DNA of 64,000 bases from CAIVVT01 sp052145115 (GCA_052145115.1 JBKQPG010000043.1:1-64000); one strand, 5' to 3'; shown: positions 28,946-38,822, numbered from the stretch's first letter. Translations and numbers: made by a program. Notes: a model not told the origin generated them from the letters alone.

Positions 28946-29967
28946 CCCGCCGCAACTTCCTGGCGAGCACTGCCCTCAGCACCGCAGCGCTGGCCCAGTC
29001 GCCACAGACGCCGCCCCCGCCGCGCACTTCGATGGGGCTCACCCCGGACGCCTTCGCCATCCTGCGCCCGCCCCGCACGGCGCTCGAGTTTCTCGACCAG
29101 GCCCACTCCATCGGCGCGGGCGGCGTCCAGGCCACGCTCGCGTCCCTCGATCCCGACTACCTCAAGCGCGTGCGCCAGCGCACGGAAGAGCTGGGCATGT
29201 ACTTCGAATTGCTGGTCCCCTTGCCGGGCGAAGACACGACCCAGTTCGAAGCGACCGTCCGCGCGGGCAAGGAAGCCGGCGCGCTGTGCATCCGCTCGGT
29301 GTGCCTGGTCGGCCGGCGATATGAGACCTTCGCCACTCTCGACCAGTGGAAGAGCTTCGTGGCGGACTCCAAAGCCAAGCTCGCCCGCGCCGTCCCGATT
29401 GTCGAGAAGCACCGCCTCCCGCTCGGCCTCGAGAACCACAAGGAATGGACCGCCGAGGAGATGCCGGCGCTGCTGAAGTCCTACTCCAGCGAGTACCTGG
29501 GCGCCAACATCGACTTCGGCAACAACCTGTCTCTGCTGGACGACCCGATGGAGCTGATCGAAGCCCTGGCGCCGTTCGTCATCAACACCCACATCAAGGA
29601 CATGAGCGTCGAGGAGTATGCCGACGGCTTCCTGATGTCAGAGGTCCCGCTCGGCCAAGGCATTCTGGACCTGAAGCGGATTGTCCCCTTGCTCCAAAGC
29701 AAGCGCCCCGGCCTGCGCTTCTCGCTCGATATGATCACGCGCGATCCGCTGAAGATCACCTGCCTGACGGACAAGTACTGGGTCACGTTTCCCGACCGCA
29801 ACGGCCGCTACCTGGCCCGCACCCTGGCCCTGGTTCGCGCCAATAAGCCGCGCCGGCCGCTGCCGCGCGTGACCGGCCTGGACCGCGAAGCGCAGCTCCG
29901 GCTGGAGATGGACATCCTGACCGAGTGTCTGACCTACGCCCGCGATCAGCTCGGGCTGAGAGCCTGA
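28942..29967 (+). CDS. Exported sugar phosphate isomerase/epimerase-like TIM barrel
   Basis: The 341-residue product begins MTRRNFLASTALSTAALAQ, a Tat-type signal (TRRNFL), followed by an AP-endonuclease-2/xylose-isomerase-like barrel. Metal-ligand-type residues are visible in GLENHKEW (Glu/His), ANIDFGN (Asp), NTHIKDM (His) and the FSLDMITRD end. Start overlaps the Gfo/Idh gene, so the two are translationally coupled. The pair probably acts on the same sugar; oxidation followed by isomerisation or elimination is inference. Confidence 0.85.
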   Translation: MTRRNFLASTALSTAALAQSPQTPPPPRTSMGLTPDAFAILRPPRTALEFLDQAHSIGAGGVQATLASLDPDYLKRVRQRTEELGMYFELLVPLPGEDTTQFEATVRAGKEAGALCIRSVCLVGRRYETFATLDQWKSFVADSKAKLARAVPIVEKHRLPLGLENHKEWTAEEMPALLKSYSSEYLGANIDFGNNLSLLDDPMELIEALAPFVINTHIKDMSVEEYADGFLMSEVPLGQGILDLKRIVPLLQSKRPGLRFSLDMITRDPLKITCLTDKYWVTFPDRNGRYLARTLALVRANKPRRPLPRVTGLDREAQLRLEMDILTECLTYARDQLGLRA

Positions 29968-29988
29968 CGGCGCCGCAGCGGCGGGCTC
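29960..29988. terminator. Possible bidirectional hairpin between convergent genes
   Basis: GAGCC (29960-29964) and GGCTC (29984-29988) flank an inner CGCC/GGCG pairing. The hairpin overlaps the stop codons of both the isomerase gene (+) and mutS2 (-). There is only a short pyrimidine run (CTTTCCTT) on the plus side, so termination is uncertain. Confidence 0.35.
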
Positions 29989-32401
29989 AGCTTTCCTTCA
30001 GTTCTACAATTGTCGCGCCATTGCCTCCCTCGGAAGGCGGCGCGAAGTAGAACTTCTCGACGTTGGGGTTGCGCTTGAGCATCTGGTGGACCATCTTGCG
30101 CAGAACGCCCATCCCGTGCCCGTGGACGATGCGGATGCGCACTACTCCGGCGAGGATCGCGGAGTCGAGGAAGCGCTCTACCTCTTCTTCTGCTACGTCT
30201 GACGTTTTTCCGATCAAATTGATCTCCCTGGTCAGCGTATCCCAGCGTGGGCCAGCCTCGAAGGAGACTCCCTTGGGGAGCTTGATCCCGCCCGGCGCAT
30301 CCGGCAGAACCTCAATTACGTCACTTGACGGAATTTGCATCTTCAGGAAACCGACGGCCACTTCCAGGCCGCCATTGGGCAGGATTCTCAACAACTTAGC
30401 CGGCTCGCTGACGTCGTGCAGCCGGACCCGGCAACCTGCGTGCAGCGCCTCTTTGGCGACCTCGGGCGCGGGCTTGCGGTGTTCCTTGATCGCCTCGACT
30501 GACTCCTGGTACTCGCGGCGCGTGCGAGCGGCCTGGCGCAGAGCGCTTTCGGCCGCCTTGCGCTGCTCCGGGGCGGACAGCACCTGGTCGATGACCCGCG
30601 CCGCCTGCTCCTCGAAGCGCTTCTGCGCCGCGGCCGACTGTTCCTCGATTTGCCGGAGCCTCTGGCCGGCCTTCTGCTCCATCTCGCGGGCCAGCTTCTG
30701 CCCGGACTCGTCCAGCTCGCGCTCGAGCGCGCGCAGGCGTTCGGCCTCCTCCTCCGCCTCCTGGACCTTCGCCTCCAGCCGGTTCAGGAACAGGGCGATA
30801 TCCCGCTCAGTGCTGGACATGGCGGCGCGCGCCCGATCGATCAGGTGCGGCGGCAGACCGAGGCGCGAGGCGATGTCGAGCCCGGCCGACTTGCCCGGTG
30901 CGCCGGTCCGCAGCAGGAAGGTCGGCTCCAGCGTCTGCTCATTGAAACCCATCGAGGCGTTGAGCACGCCCTCGGTATTGGAGCCGTAGACCTTGATGGC
31001 CAGCAGGTGGGTGGAAGCCAGCGTGAACGCGCCGTAGTGGCGGAACTCCTCCAGGATCGCCACGCCCAGCGCGCCGCCCTCCTCCGGGTCGGTGGCCCGG
31101 CCCAGCTCATCCAGCAGCACCAGCACGCCCGGCGCGGCCAGTTCCACCATCTCGCGGATCCGCGCCACATGGGCGCCGAAGGTCGAAAGGCTCTGTTCGA
31201 TGGACTGGTTGTCGCCGATGTCGGCCAGGACGTCGGGAAACAGCGGCAGCTCGGCCTCGGTGGCGGGAACCGGCAGGCCCGACTGGGCCATCAGCGCCAG
31301 CAGCCCGACCGTCTTCATGGCCACGGTCTTGCCGCCGGTGTTGGGTCCGCTGATGAGCAGCGTGCGGCGCACGCCGTCCAGGCCGAGCGACACCGGCACA
31401 ACCGGCTTGTGCTGCCGGCGCAGGATGTCCTCGAGCAGCGGGTGCCGCGCGCCGGTCAGGATCAGCCGGGGCGTGTCGTCGGGCGAGAACCTCGGGATGG
31501 TGCACCGGAACTCTTCGGCGAAGCGGGCCTTGGCGAAGATGCAGTCGAACTCGCCCAGCGCCCGCACCGCAGCGCGAATCTCAGGCGCGTGCTCCCGCAG
31601 CCGCGCGGTAAGTTCGCGCAAGATGCGGTGCACCTCGCGCAGCTCCTCCTCAGTGAGGCGCACCAGGTCGTTGTTCAGCTCGATGGTCTCCAGCGGCTCG
31701 AGGAACAGCGTCTGGCCGCTGCCGCTGGAGCCGTGCACCACGCCCGGCACGCGCTTGCGGGCGCCGGGGAGGATCGGCACGACGAAACGGTCATTGCGCA
31801 AGGTGACGAATTCCTCCTGCAGCAGCCCCTCGTCGCGGTGCTGTTTCAGGAAGCGTTCGAGCGAGTCCTGGATGCGCTTGCGCTGGCGCTCCATTTCACG
31901 GCGGGTCCGGGCCAGCGCCACGCTGGCGTCGTCGGCCACGCTGCCGTCGGGCAGAATCCGGCCCGAGATCTCGCGCAACAGCGGGCGAAAATCGCCCAGC
32001 GCGCCGGCGCGCGCCGCCAGCCGCGGGTAGTCCTTCGAGAACGCGCTGAGCGCGCCCTTCACCTGGAACGAGCGTTCGAGTGCGGCGGCGAGAGCCGCGA
32101 TCTCCAGGCCCTCGAGCACCGCGCCCTCGATCCGCAGCTTGGCCGTCGGGGCTTCGCAATCGGGCAGGTCGGAGAAGCGCAGGCGCACGGGAGCCTCACC
32201 CGGACGCGTCGCCGGGCGCGCGGCGGCGGCGAGGTAAGCGATCGCCTCGGCCGTCTCGGCCAGCGCGGCTTCGATGGGCTGCCGATCGGTCTGGGGCTCG
32301 GTGGCGGCCAGCAGGCGGCGGCCGGTCTCGCTGCTGACATAGCGGCCGACCAGCTCCAGCAGCCGTCCATACTCCAGTAAATCGAGGCTCTCCTGGTTCA
32401 A
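29987..32401 (-). CDS. mutS2: Endonuclease MutS2
   Basis: MutS family protein without mismatch-recognition domain; in other bacteria it suppresses homologous recombination or rescues collided ribosomes. The 804-residue product has the lever/clamp region (with QKVxGxV-type core), then the ATPase: Walker A ISGPNTGGKT near residue 345 and Walker B VLLDELGRATDPEEG. A long coiled coil (Glu/Arg-rich, about 510-620) follows. The C-terminal Smr nuclease domain has IVHGHGMGVLRK near residue 760. Start overlaps the Nudix stop by 4 bp. Confidence 0.95.
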   Translation of the reverse strand: MNQESLDLLEYGRLLELVGRYVSSETGRRLLAATEPQTDRQPIEAALAETAEAIAYLAAAARPATRPGEAPVRLRFSDLPDCEAPTAKLRIEGAVLEGLEIAALAAALERSFQVKGALSAFSKDYPRLAARAGALGDFRPLLREISGRILPDGSVADDASVALARTRREMERQRKRIQDSLERFLKQHRDEGLLQEEFVTLRNDRFVVPILPGARKRVPGVVHGSSGSGQTLFLEPLETIELNNDLVRLTEEELREVHRILRELTARLREHAPEIRAAVRALGEFDCIFAKARFAEEFRCTIPRFSPDDTPRLILTGARHPLLEDILRRQHKPVVPVSLGLDGVRRTLLISGPNTGGKTVAMKTVGLLALMAQSGLPVPATEAELPLFPDVLADIGDNQSIEQSLSTFGAHVARIREMVELAAPGVLVLLDELGRATDPEEGGALGVAILEEFRHYGAFTLASTHLLAIKVYGSNTEGVLNASMGFNEQTLEPTFLLRTGAPGKSAGLDIASRLGLPPHLIDRARAAMSSTERDIALFLNRLEAKVQEAEEEAERLRALERELDESGQKLAREMEQKAGQRLRQIEEQSAAAQKRFEEQAARVIDQVLSAPEQRKAAESALRQAARTRREYQESVEAIKEHRKPAPEVAKEALHAGCRVRLHDVSEPAKLLRILPNGGLEVAVGFLKMQIPSSDVIEVLPDAPGGIKLPKGVSFEAGPRWDTLTREINLIGKTSDVAEEEVERFLDSAILAGVVRIRIVHGHGMGVLRKMVHQMLKRNPNVEKFYFAPPSEGGNGATIVELKES

Positions 32402-32886
32402 TGTGCCTTCCTGGACTCCAGCATCGCAAGGGCCTTGTGGATGACGCCGGCCGTGCCGGAAGCCATTTTCAGGGCCCGCATCTCATCCAATGTGAACCAA
32501 CCGGCGGCGGCCACGTCGCTGGCCGCCTGCACGGTTCCACTCTCGACCTGGCACAGGTAATCCACGATGACGTAATGAAACTCGGTGCGGCCATCGCGAT
32601 CCGGCATAATGCGTTCGAACACGGCGGCGATGCCGGCGGGCGTCACGTTCAGGCCGGTCTCCTCCAGTGTCTCGCGGCGCACGGCGGCCTCCAGACGTTC
32701 TCCGGTTTCGACCAGGCCGCCGGGCAGGGTCCACCAGCCTTTCAGCGGCTCCTGGCCGCGTTGGATGAGCAGAATCATCCCCTCGCGGAAGACGACCGCA
32801 CCGACGCCGAGCAGCGGCCGCCCGGGATAACGCCGGCTGGGGCTGCCCGAACCGTCCCCGGAGACTTCCAGCGGTTGATTGCTCAT
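32398..32886 (-). CDS. Nudix hydrolase
   Basis: The 162-residue product carries a full Nudix box, GGLVETGERLEAAVRRETLEETG (residues about 56-78; G-x5-E-x7-REUxEExGU), which binds Mg and cleaves nucleoside diphosphates linked to X. LLGVGAVVFREGMILLIQRG precedes it, and GWWTLPGG resembles ADP-ribose pyrophosphatase or NADH pyrophosphatase members. It lacks the four-Cys zinc ribbon of NudC. It is the first gene of a two-gene unit with mutS2; the exact substrate cannot be told from sequence. Confidence 0.92.
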   Translation of the reverse strand: MSNQPLEVSGDGSGSPSRRYPGRPLLGVGAVVFREGMILLIQRGQEPLKGWWTLPGGLVETGERLEAAVRRETLEETGLNVTPAGIAAVFERIMPDRDGRTEFHYVIVDYLCQVESGTVQAASDVAAAGWFTLDEMRALKMASGTAGVIHKALAMLESRKAH

Positions 32887-33065
32887 GTGGAATCGAAGTA
32901 CCCCGCGCCCACGTCTAAACGTCCGGTAGAGAGAGCGTGCGCTTTCATTCTAGGCGACGCGGCCAGCTTCTCCGGGCATGGCCGGGGCACGCGCGAAGGA
33001 CTAACCTGGGAATATCCGGCGGCGCCAGTGGCGCCGGCGGGCACAGAAGTGTGGGGTTCACGGCT

Positions 33066-35249
33066 ATGAGATGCATTCCGCTGCTGGTTCTGGGGACGAT
33101 CCTCGTTCCCTGCCTGAGGGCGCAAACCGGGCCGAAGCCGCCAGTCTCCGACTCCAAACAGACGATCCACATGACGACGCGCGAAGTGCTGCTCGACCTG
33201 GTGGTGCGCGACAAGCACGAGCGGCTGGTCGAGAATTTGCAGCCGGAGGAGGTTGAAGTTTACGAGGACGGCGTGAAGCAGACGTCGAAATCGTTCAAGA
33301 CCATCACCGGCAAGGCGCAGACGGAATTCGAGCAGCAGGAGAGAGCGTCCGGGGTGCAGACGGCGCAGGGCCTGAATCCGCTGCGCGAGATCAACCTGGT
33401 GTCGATCGTCTTCTCCCAAATGAGCACGCGCAGCCGGGACTTCGCGCGCCAGGCGGTGCTCTCGTTTCTGAAGAACCAGATCCTGGCCAATACGTTCGCG
33501 GCGGTTTACAGCCTGGATTACAAGCTGAACGCGCTGCAAGTGTACACGTCCAACCAGGAGGAGCTGGCCAAGGCGGCGGAACGGGCCTCGCGCGGGACCT
33601 ATTCGCAATACGCCAAAGACAATGAGGCGGTGTTGAACCAGATCCAGGTGACGGTTTCGGGCAACGAAGGCGGCATCAGCATCACGCCGGCGTTCGATCC
33701 CACCACGCAGCCGGATTGGGCGATGAGCGGCGCGGAGCAGCCGACCATCGGCGATGCGACCATGATGCAGGCCAAGATGATCTCGGACCAGCGCTTCATC
33801 GCCGCCGACACCGAAGGCATCCGGCCGTTGGAAGCGCTGCTCACGTTCGTGCGCGACCAGCGCGCGCTACCCGGGCGGAAGACCGTGCTGTTCCTGGGCG
33901 AGGGGCTGCCGGTGCCGCCCGAGCGGCCGGAGCTGATGGAGTCGCTGATCAGCGAAGCCAATCGCGCCAACGTTACCTTCTACGCGATCGACGTGCGGGG
34001 CCTTTCGACGCACAGCACGACCAGCCTGGCGAACTCGGAGCTGCGCAACCGCAGATCGCTCAACACCTCCATGATCGGCACGTCGAACACTCCGACCAGC
34101 CTGGATTCGGGCGACCAGGTGTTTTCGGCGCATATTGACGACAGCACCTTGCTGGCCGTGCACGCCGATTCGCAGCTCAGCATGCGCGCGCTGGCCGAGT
34201 CGACCGGCGGATTTCTGGTGGCCAACACGAACAACATCGAGGTGCCGATGCGGCGGATTATGGAGGACGTCCGGACGCACTACGAACTGGCCTACACGCC
34301 CAGCTCCACCAACTACGATGGCCACTTCCGGAAGATCGAGGTGAAACTGTTGCGCCCCGGTCTGAAAGTCCAGACCCGCAGCGGCTACTACGCCCTGCCC
34401 GACTTGAACGGCGCTGCGGTTCAGGCCTATGAGGTGGCGGCCATGGGCGCGCTCAACTCGACGCCCCTGCCGCACTCGATCGACTACCGTGCCAGCCTGC
34501 TGGATTTCGGGCCGGTGGGCAACGACGTGCAGTGCATCGTGGCATTCCAGGTGCCGAAGAGCGGTCTGCGGCTGGGGCAGGACGCGGACACGAAGAAGGT
34601 GCGGCTGCATGCTTCGCTGCTGGCGCTGATCAAGAATGCGAAAGGGCAGATCGTGGGGAAGGTCAGCCGCGATCTCAACTTCGAGGTGCCGCCCGAAAAG
34701 GCCCAGGAGTTGCGCGACGGGGACCTGATCTACTCCCAATCCATCCTGCTGCGGCCGGGCCGCTACACGATGGAGAGCGTGGCGCTGGATCGCGAGGGCG
34801 ACAAAGCCGGGGTGAAGCGCGCGGACGTCGAGGTGGACAAACCGGAAGCGCTGGGGCTGAGCAGCATTTCCCTGGTGCGGCGGGTGGAGCCCGCGAGCGG
34901 GCCCGGCGATCAGTTCAATCCACTGCAATTCAAGGGTGGCAAGGTGGTGCCATCTCTGACCGGCACGGCCCAGACCAACACCGACACGGCGCTGTATTTC
35001 GTGCTGTATCCGCCCTTCACGGCCGAGGGCAAGCTGGTTTCGAGCACGCCGCCCGTGGTGACGGTGCAGTTTTTCCTCGACGGCAAGGAATACGCCGAAG
35101 CCAATCCGCCAATCCGCATGCCCGAGGAGCCGAAAGCGATCCCGGTGTTTCTCTCGGCCAAGTTCAATCCGGGCGAATACATGGTGACGGTCAAGGTGCA
35201 GCAGGGGCCGATGAGCTCCGAGCGCAGCACGGCGTTTCGGGTGCAGTAG
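33066..35249 (+). CDS. Exported VWA-domain protein, acidobacterial type
   Basis: From ATG 33066 the 727-residue product has a Sec signal (MRCIPLLVLGTILVPCLRAQ). It is followed by a segment seen in many acidobacterial VWFA proteins (LLDLVVRDKHERLVENLQP then VEVYEDGVKQ, residues 45-75). A von Willebrand A-like domain occupies about 110-420 (INLVSIVFSQMSTRSRDFA, then LPGRKTVLFLGEGLPVP). The C-terminal 250 residues have no recognised fold. A 7-bp hairpin (CGGCGCC-AGT-GGCGCCG, 33020-33036) lies in the leader. Role unknown; such proteins are abundant in this phylum. Confidence 0.82.
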   Translation: MRCIPLLVLGTILVPCLRAQTGPKPPVSDSKQTIHMTTREVLLDLVVRDKHERLVENLQPEEVEVYEDGVKQTSKSFKTITGKAQTEFEQQERASGVQTAQGLNPLREINLVSIVFSQMSTRSRDFARQAVLSFLKNQILANTFAAVYSLDYKLNALQVYTSNQEELAKAAERASRGTYSQYAKDNEAVLNQIQVTVSGNEGGISITPAFDPTTQPDWAMSGAEQPTIGDATMMQAKMISDQRFIAADTEGIRPLEALLTFVRDQRALPGRKTVLFLGEGLPVPPERPELMESLISEANRANVTFYAIDVRGLSTHSTTSLANSELRNRRSLNTSMIGTSNTPTSLDSGDQVFSAHIDDSTLLAVHADSQLSMRALAESTGGFLVANTNNIEVPMRRIMEDVRTHYELAYTPSSTNYDGHFRKIEVKLLRPGLKVQTRSGYYALPDLNGAAVQAYEVAAMGALNSTPLPHSIDYRASLLDFGPVGNDVQCIVAFQVPKSGLRLGQDADTKKVRLHASLLALIKNAKGQIVGKVSRDLNFEVPPEKAQELRDGDLIYSQSILLRPGRYTMESVALDREGDKAGVKRADVEVDKPEALGLSSISLVRRVEPASGPGDQFNPLQFKGGKVVPSLTGTAQTNTDTALYFVLYPPFTAEGKLVSSTPPVVTVQFFLDGKEYAEANPPIRMPEEPKAIPVFLSAKFNPGEYMVTVKVQQGPMSSERSTAFRVQ

Positions 35250-35333
35250 TCCGGCGGTCCGCGCCGCGCGCGGTGCGAAGGTGAGCGGGGACCGGGATGG
35301 GACACCTCGGCCTCGCGTATCATTGATAAACAC

Positions 35334-37472
35334 ATGATGCAAGGCACGACTCTTCTGGGACTGGCATTGGCCTGCGGCGCGTGCGGCACGGCCTTGATTG
35401 CCGCGGATGACACTCCGGCGGAGCGGGAATGGCGCGCCTATGGCGGCGGGCCGGCGCACACCCACTACAGCCCGCTGCAGCAGATCGACCGGACCAACGT
35501 GGCGCGCCTAGTCCAGGTGTGGAGCTATGACAGCGGCGATGCGTTCGAGGGTTCCGAGATGGAGGACACTCCTCTGGTGGCGCATGGAGTGGCGTACGTC
35601 ACGACACCCAAGCTGCGCCTGATCGCGCTCGATGCGGCGACGGGCCGGGAGGTGTGGCATTTCGATCCGCACAACGGCGCGCCGGTGACAAGCAAGTATC
35701 GCAATCGCGGGCTGATGTACTGGGAAAGCCGCGAGGATGGCGGCAAGTCGCGGCGTCTGTATTATTCCGTCGACGAGAAATTCTACTCGATCGATGCGCG
35801 CACGGGCCGGCCCGATCCGGCGTTCGGCTACGGCGGATACATCAACCTGAAGGAGGGCCTGGGACGCAAGATCGAGAACACGCCGGTGACCGTGACCTCG
35901 CCGGGCGCGGTGTATCGCGATCTGATCATCGTCGGCTGCCTGGACAGCGAGGGGCTGCCGGCGGCGCCGGGCGATATCCGGGCCTACGATGCGCGCACGG
36001 GCGAGATGAAGTGGGCCTTTCACACGATTCCCTATCCCAATGAACCGTTCGCCGAGACGTATCCGCCGAATGCGCGCGAGTACCTGGGCGCGGCCAACAG
36101 CTGGGCCGGCCTGACGCTGGACGAGAAGCGCGGGATGCTCTTCGTGCCGACCGGATCGACGTCTTTCGACTTCTACGGCGCGAACCGCGTTGGCGACAAT
36201 GTGTACGCGAATTGTTTGCTGGCGCTGGATGCCGCGACAGGGCGCCGGATCTGGCATTACCAGATGATCCGTCACGACCTGTGGGACCGCGATCTGCCGG
36301 CGCCGCCGTCGCTGGTCACGGTGCGGCGCGAGGGCCGGGATATCGACGCGGTGGCGCAAATCACGAAGAGCGGGCATGTGTTCGTATTCGAGCGAGAGAC
36401 CGGCCGGCCGCTGGCGCCGATCGAAGAGGTGAAAGTGCCGCAGGAGGCCGTCGACGGCGAAGTCCCCGCAAAATCCGAGCCGCTGCCGCTCTCGCCGCCG
36501 CCGTTCACGCGCCAGCAGATCACCGAAGCCGATCTGACGGATCGCACGCCGGAGGCCCGCCAGGCAGCGCTGGAGCGCTTCCGGACGTTGAAGAAGGGCG
36601 CGCAGTTCATGCCGCCCAGCCTGGAAGGCACGCTGGTGGTGCCGGGCCTGGACGGGGGAGGCGAATGGGGCGGTTCGACGTGGGATCCCGAGACGCGGCT
36701 GCTGTACGTGAATGCCAACGAGATGCCCAGCATCGTGCGGCTGATCCCGCGCGATTCGGCGGCTGAGCACAGCACCGGGCGGACGTTATTCCTGCGCTAC
36801 TGCGCGACGTGCCACCACACCGATCTGAGCGGCAGCGCCAATGAGGTGCCGGCGTTGAAGGGCATCGCCGCCCGGCGCAACGTGGACGATGTGATGAATG
36901 TCATCCGGCGCGGCTCGGCGCGGATGCCCGGCTTCGGTGACATCGGAGAATCGGCGGTGACGGCGATTGCACGCTACCTGATGACGGGCGAGGCCCGGCC
37001 GGCGGCGGCGCTGGACCGCGACCCGCGCATCGTGCTGAAGTACACGCTCGACGGCTACGTCTGGTTCCAGGATCCGCAAGGCTACCCGGCCATGAAACCG
37101 CCATGGGGCACACTGACGGCGATCGACCTGGACGGCGGCACGTTCGCCTGGCGCGAACCGTTTGGCGAGTATCCGGAGCTCGTGCCAAAGGGCATGGGGA
37201 GGACGGGCAGCCAGAACTACGGCGGCTCAGTGGCCACGGCCGGGGGGCTGCTGATCATCGGCGCGACGCTGTTCGATAAGAAGCTGCACGCCTTCGACAA
37301 GCGCAGCGGCGAGCTGCTGTGGGAGACCACTCTGCCGGCCGCGGCAGCCTCCGCGCCCGCGGTTTACGAAGCGGGCGGGCGCGAGTTCATCCTGATCGGC
37401 GCAGGCGGCGGCAAGTTCGGCGGCCGCAGCGGCGGTTCATTCCACGCCTTCGCGCTGCCGGCGGAGAAGTGA
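35334..37472 (+). CDS. PQQ-dependent dehydrogenase with inserted cytochrome c domain
   Basis: Periplasmic quinoprotein alcohol or sugar dehydrogenase. After a Sec signal (cleavage likely near ALIAADD) comes an eight-bladed propeller region: REWRAYGGGPAHTHYSPL, blades with LDAATGREVWHF- and IWHYQMIRHDLWDRDLPAPP-type motifs. At residues 480-565 a cytochrome c module is inserted: CATCH (Cys490, Cys493, His494) and a likely distal Met531 in RMPGFGD. The propeller then resumes (LTAIDLDGGTFAWREPFGE). The haem would take electrons from PQQ. 712 residues. Substrate unknown. Confidence 0.88.
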   Translation: MMQGTTLLGLALACGACGTALIAADDTPAEREWRAYGGGPAHTHYSPLQQIDRTNVARLVQVWSYDSGDAFEGSEMEDTPLVAHGVAYVTTPKLRLIALDAATGREVWHFDPHNGAPVTSKYRNRGLMYWESREDGGKSRRLYYSVDEKFYSIDARTGRPDPAFGYGGYINLKEGLGRKIENTPVTVTSPGAVYRDLIIVGCLDSEGLPAAPGDIRAYDARTGEMKWAFHTIPYPNEPFAETYPPNAREYLGAANSWAGLTLDEKRGMLFVPTGSTSFDFYGANRVGDNVYANCLLALDAATGRRIWHYQMIRHDLWDRDLPAPPSLVTVRREGRDIDAVAQITKSGHVFVFERETGRPLAPIEEVKVPQEAVDGEVPAKSEPLPLSPPPFTRQQITEADLTDRTPEARQAALERFRTLKKGAQFMPPSLEGTLVVPGLDGGGEWGGSTWDPETRLLYVNANEMPSIVRLIPRDSAAEHSTGRTLFLRYCATCHHTDLSGSANEVPALKGIAARRNVDDVMNVIRRGSARMPGFGDIGESAVTAIARYLMTGEARPAAALDRDPRIVLKYTLDGYVWFQDPQGYPAMKPPWGTLTAIDLDGGTFAWREPFGEYPELVPKGMGRTGSQNYGGSVATAGGLLIIGATLFDKKLHAFDKRSGELLWETTLPAAAASAPAVYEAGGREFILIGAGGGKFGGRSGGSFHAFALPAEK

Positions 37473-37511
37473 GCGCCGCGCTCGCCAGATGCGGCGGATT
37501 GAAATACGTCC

Positions 37512-38693
37512 TCAGGGCTTTACGGTGAGAATCAGGGCCGCGTGCGGGGCCACGGTGGCGGTGTAGGATCCGGTCATTGAGCCGAGGTCCTTATGCTCCC
37601 AGAGGCTGCGCAGTCGCGCCTTTACATCCGCCGGATAGCCGAGATCTTCCCATTTCACGGTGATCAACTGCGGCGTCGCGGCGCGGTTCAGCAATGCGAC
37701 GGCGCGGTAGCCGCCCTGCAGTTCGCGGGCCCACACTTCGCGCTCGCCGTCCTTGGCGACGCGGCGTCCCTGGCGTCCGAGCGGGTCCTGATCGATGGCC
37801 AGGATCTCCTTGTCGGTGAGGATGGCGCGGGTGTCGGCGTCCATCGAGCGCAGATCGTTGCCGGCGATCAGCGGCGCGGCGAGGATGGCCCACATGGCGA
37901 AGTGCGCGCGGGTTTCGTCGGACGTCATTTTGCCGTTGCCGACCTCCAGCATGTCGGGGTCGTTCCAATGGCCCGGCCCGGCGTAGGACTCGATGCCGTT
38001 CACCAGGTCGAGGATATGCACGACGCCGTTGCCGCCCCACTTCTCCTTGCAGTCCCAGCAATTGACGATGTCGCCGGTGGCGCGCCACAGATTGCCGACG
38101 TCCCCGGCCCATAGCCAGGGCTTGTTGGAGCCCCACTCGCACAGCGAGAAGACGATCGGGCGGCCGGTGGCCCGCAGCGCCTTGCTCATCAGCGTGTAGG
38201 ATTCGATCGCGTCCTGCCGCTCGGCGTTGCACCAGTCGTACTTCAGATAATCGACGCCCCAGGCGGCGTAGGTTCGCGCGTCCTGGAACTCGTAGCCGTG
38301 CGAGCCGGGACGGCCGGCGCAAGTCTTCATGCCGGCGTCGGAATAGATGCCGAACTTCAGCCCCTTCGAATGCACATAGTCGGCCAAGGCTTTGATGCCG
38401 GACGGAAACCGCTCGGGGTCGGCGACGATGGCGCCATTCCCGTCGCGCTTCACCTGCCAGCAGTCGTCGATGACGACGAATTGATAGCCGGCGTCCTTCA
38501 TGCCCGACGCGACCATGGCGTCGGCGGTGCCGCGGATCAGCGTCTCGGAAACATTGCAACCAAATTTGTTCCAACTGTTCCACCCCATCGGAGGCGTCTT
38601 CGCCAGGCCGTTGTCCAGCGCGGCCAGCGGCAGCGCGACCAGGATCAGCAGAAGAACGAGGAAGCAGCAAGAACGGGCGGTAGGGGATTTCAT
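37512..38693 (-). CDS. Exported alpha-galactosidase, GH27 family
   Basis: From the ATG at 38693, 393 residues with a hydrophobic Sec signal (SCCFLVLLLILVALPLAALD). The GH27 hallmarks are TPPMGWNSWNKFGCNVSE just after the signal, the nucleophile Asp in YLKYDWCN and the acid/base Asp in GHWNDPDMLEVGN. A beta-sandwich C-terminal domain ends the protein. Such enzymes release alpha-galactose from galactomannan or raffinose-type sugars. It is the last gene of a minus-strand series and has a 129-bp gap to the DinB-like gene. Confidence 0.93.
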   Translation of the reverse strand: MKSPTARSCCFLVLLLILVALPLAALDNGLAKTPPMGWNSWNKFGCNVSETLIRGTADAMVASGMKDAGYQFVVIDDCWQVKRDGNGAIVADPERFPSGIKALADYVHSKGLKFGIYSDAGMKTCAGRPGSHGYEFQDARTYAAWGVDYLKYDWCNAERQDAIESYTLMSKALRATGRPIVFSLCEWGSNKPWLWAGDVGNLWRATGDIVNCWDCKEKWGGNGVVHILDLVNGIESYAGPGHWNDPDMLEVGNGKMTSDETRAHFAMWAILAAPLIAGNDLRSMDADTRAILTDKEILAIDQDPLGRQGRRVAKDGEREVWARELQGGYRAVALLNRAATPQLITVKWEDLGYPADVKARLRSLWEHKDLGSMTGSYTATVAPHAALILTVKP

Positions 38694-38822
38694 GATGCGC
38701 AACTCCTGAATTCGGGGAATCAACCTAAACATCCTACAGCAGCAGGCGGAGGAGCATCGCCGGGAGGAGGCCGCCGAACAGGATCGCGCGCGGCGCAGCC
38801 GATCGTTGGTGAAACATCCGGG

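Noticed and set aside
30650..32380. Plus-strand frame of 576 codons opposite mutS2
   Set aside because: Shadow of a certain MutS2 gene; composition (Gln/His/Arg/Leu-rich) and lack of domains show it is not coding.
37471..37483. GAGCG-CCG-CGCTC hairpin between the PQQ dehydrogenase and alpha-galactosidase genes as terminator
   Set aside because: Five base pairs, a 3-nt loop and no T tract; too weak to call.
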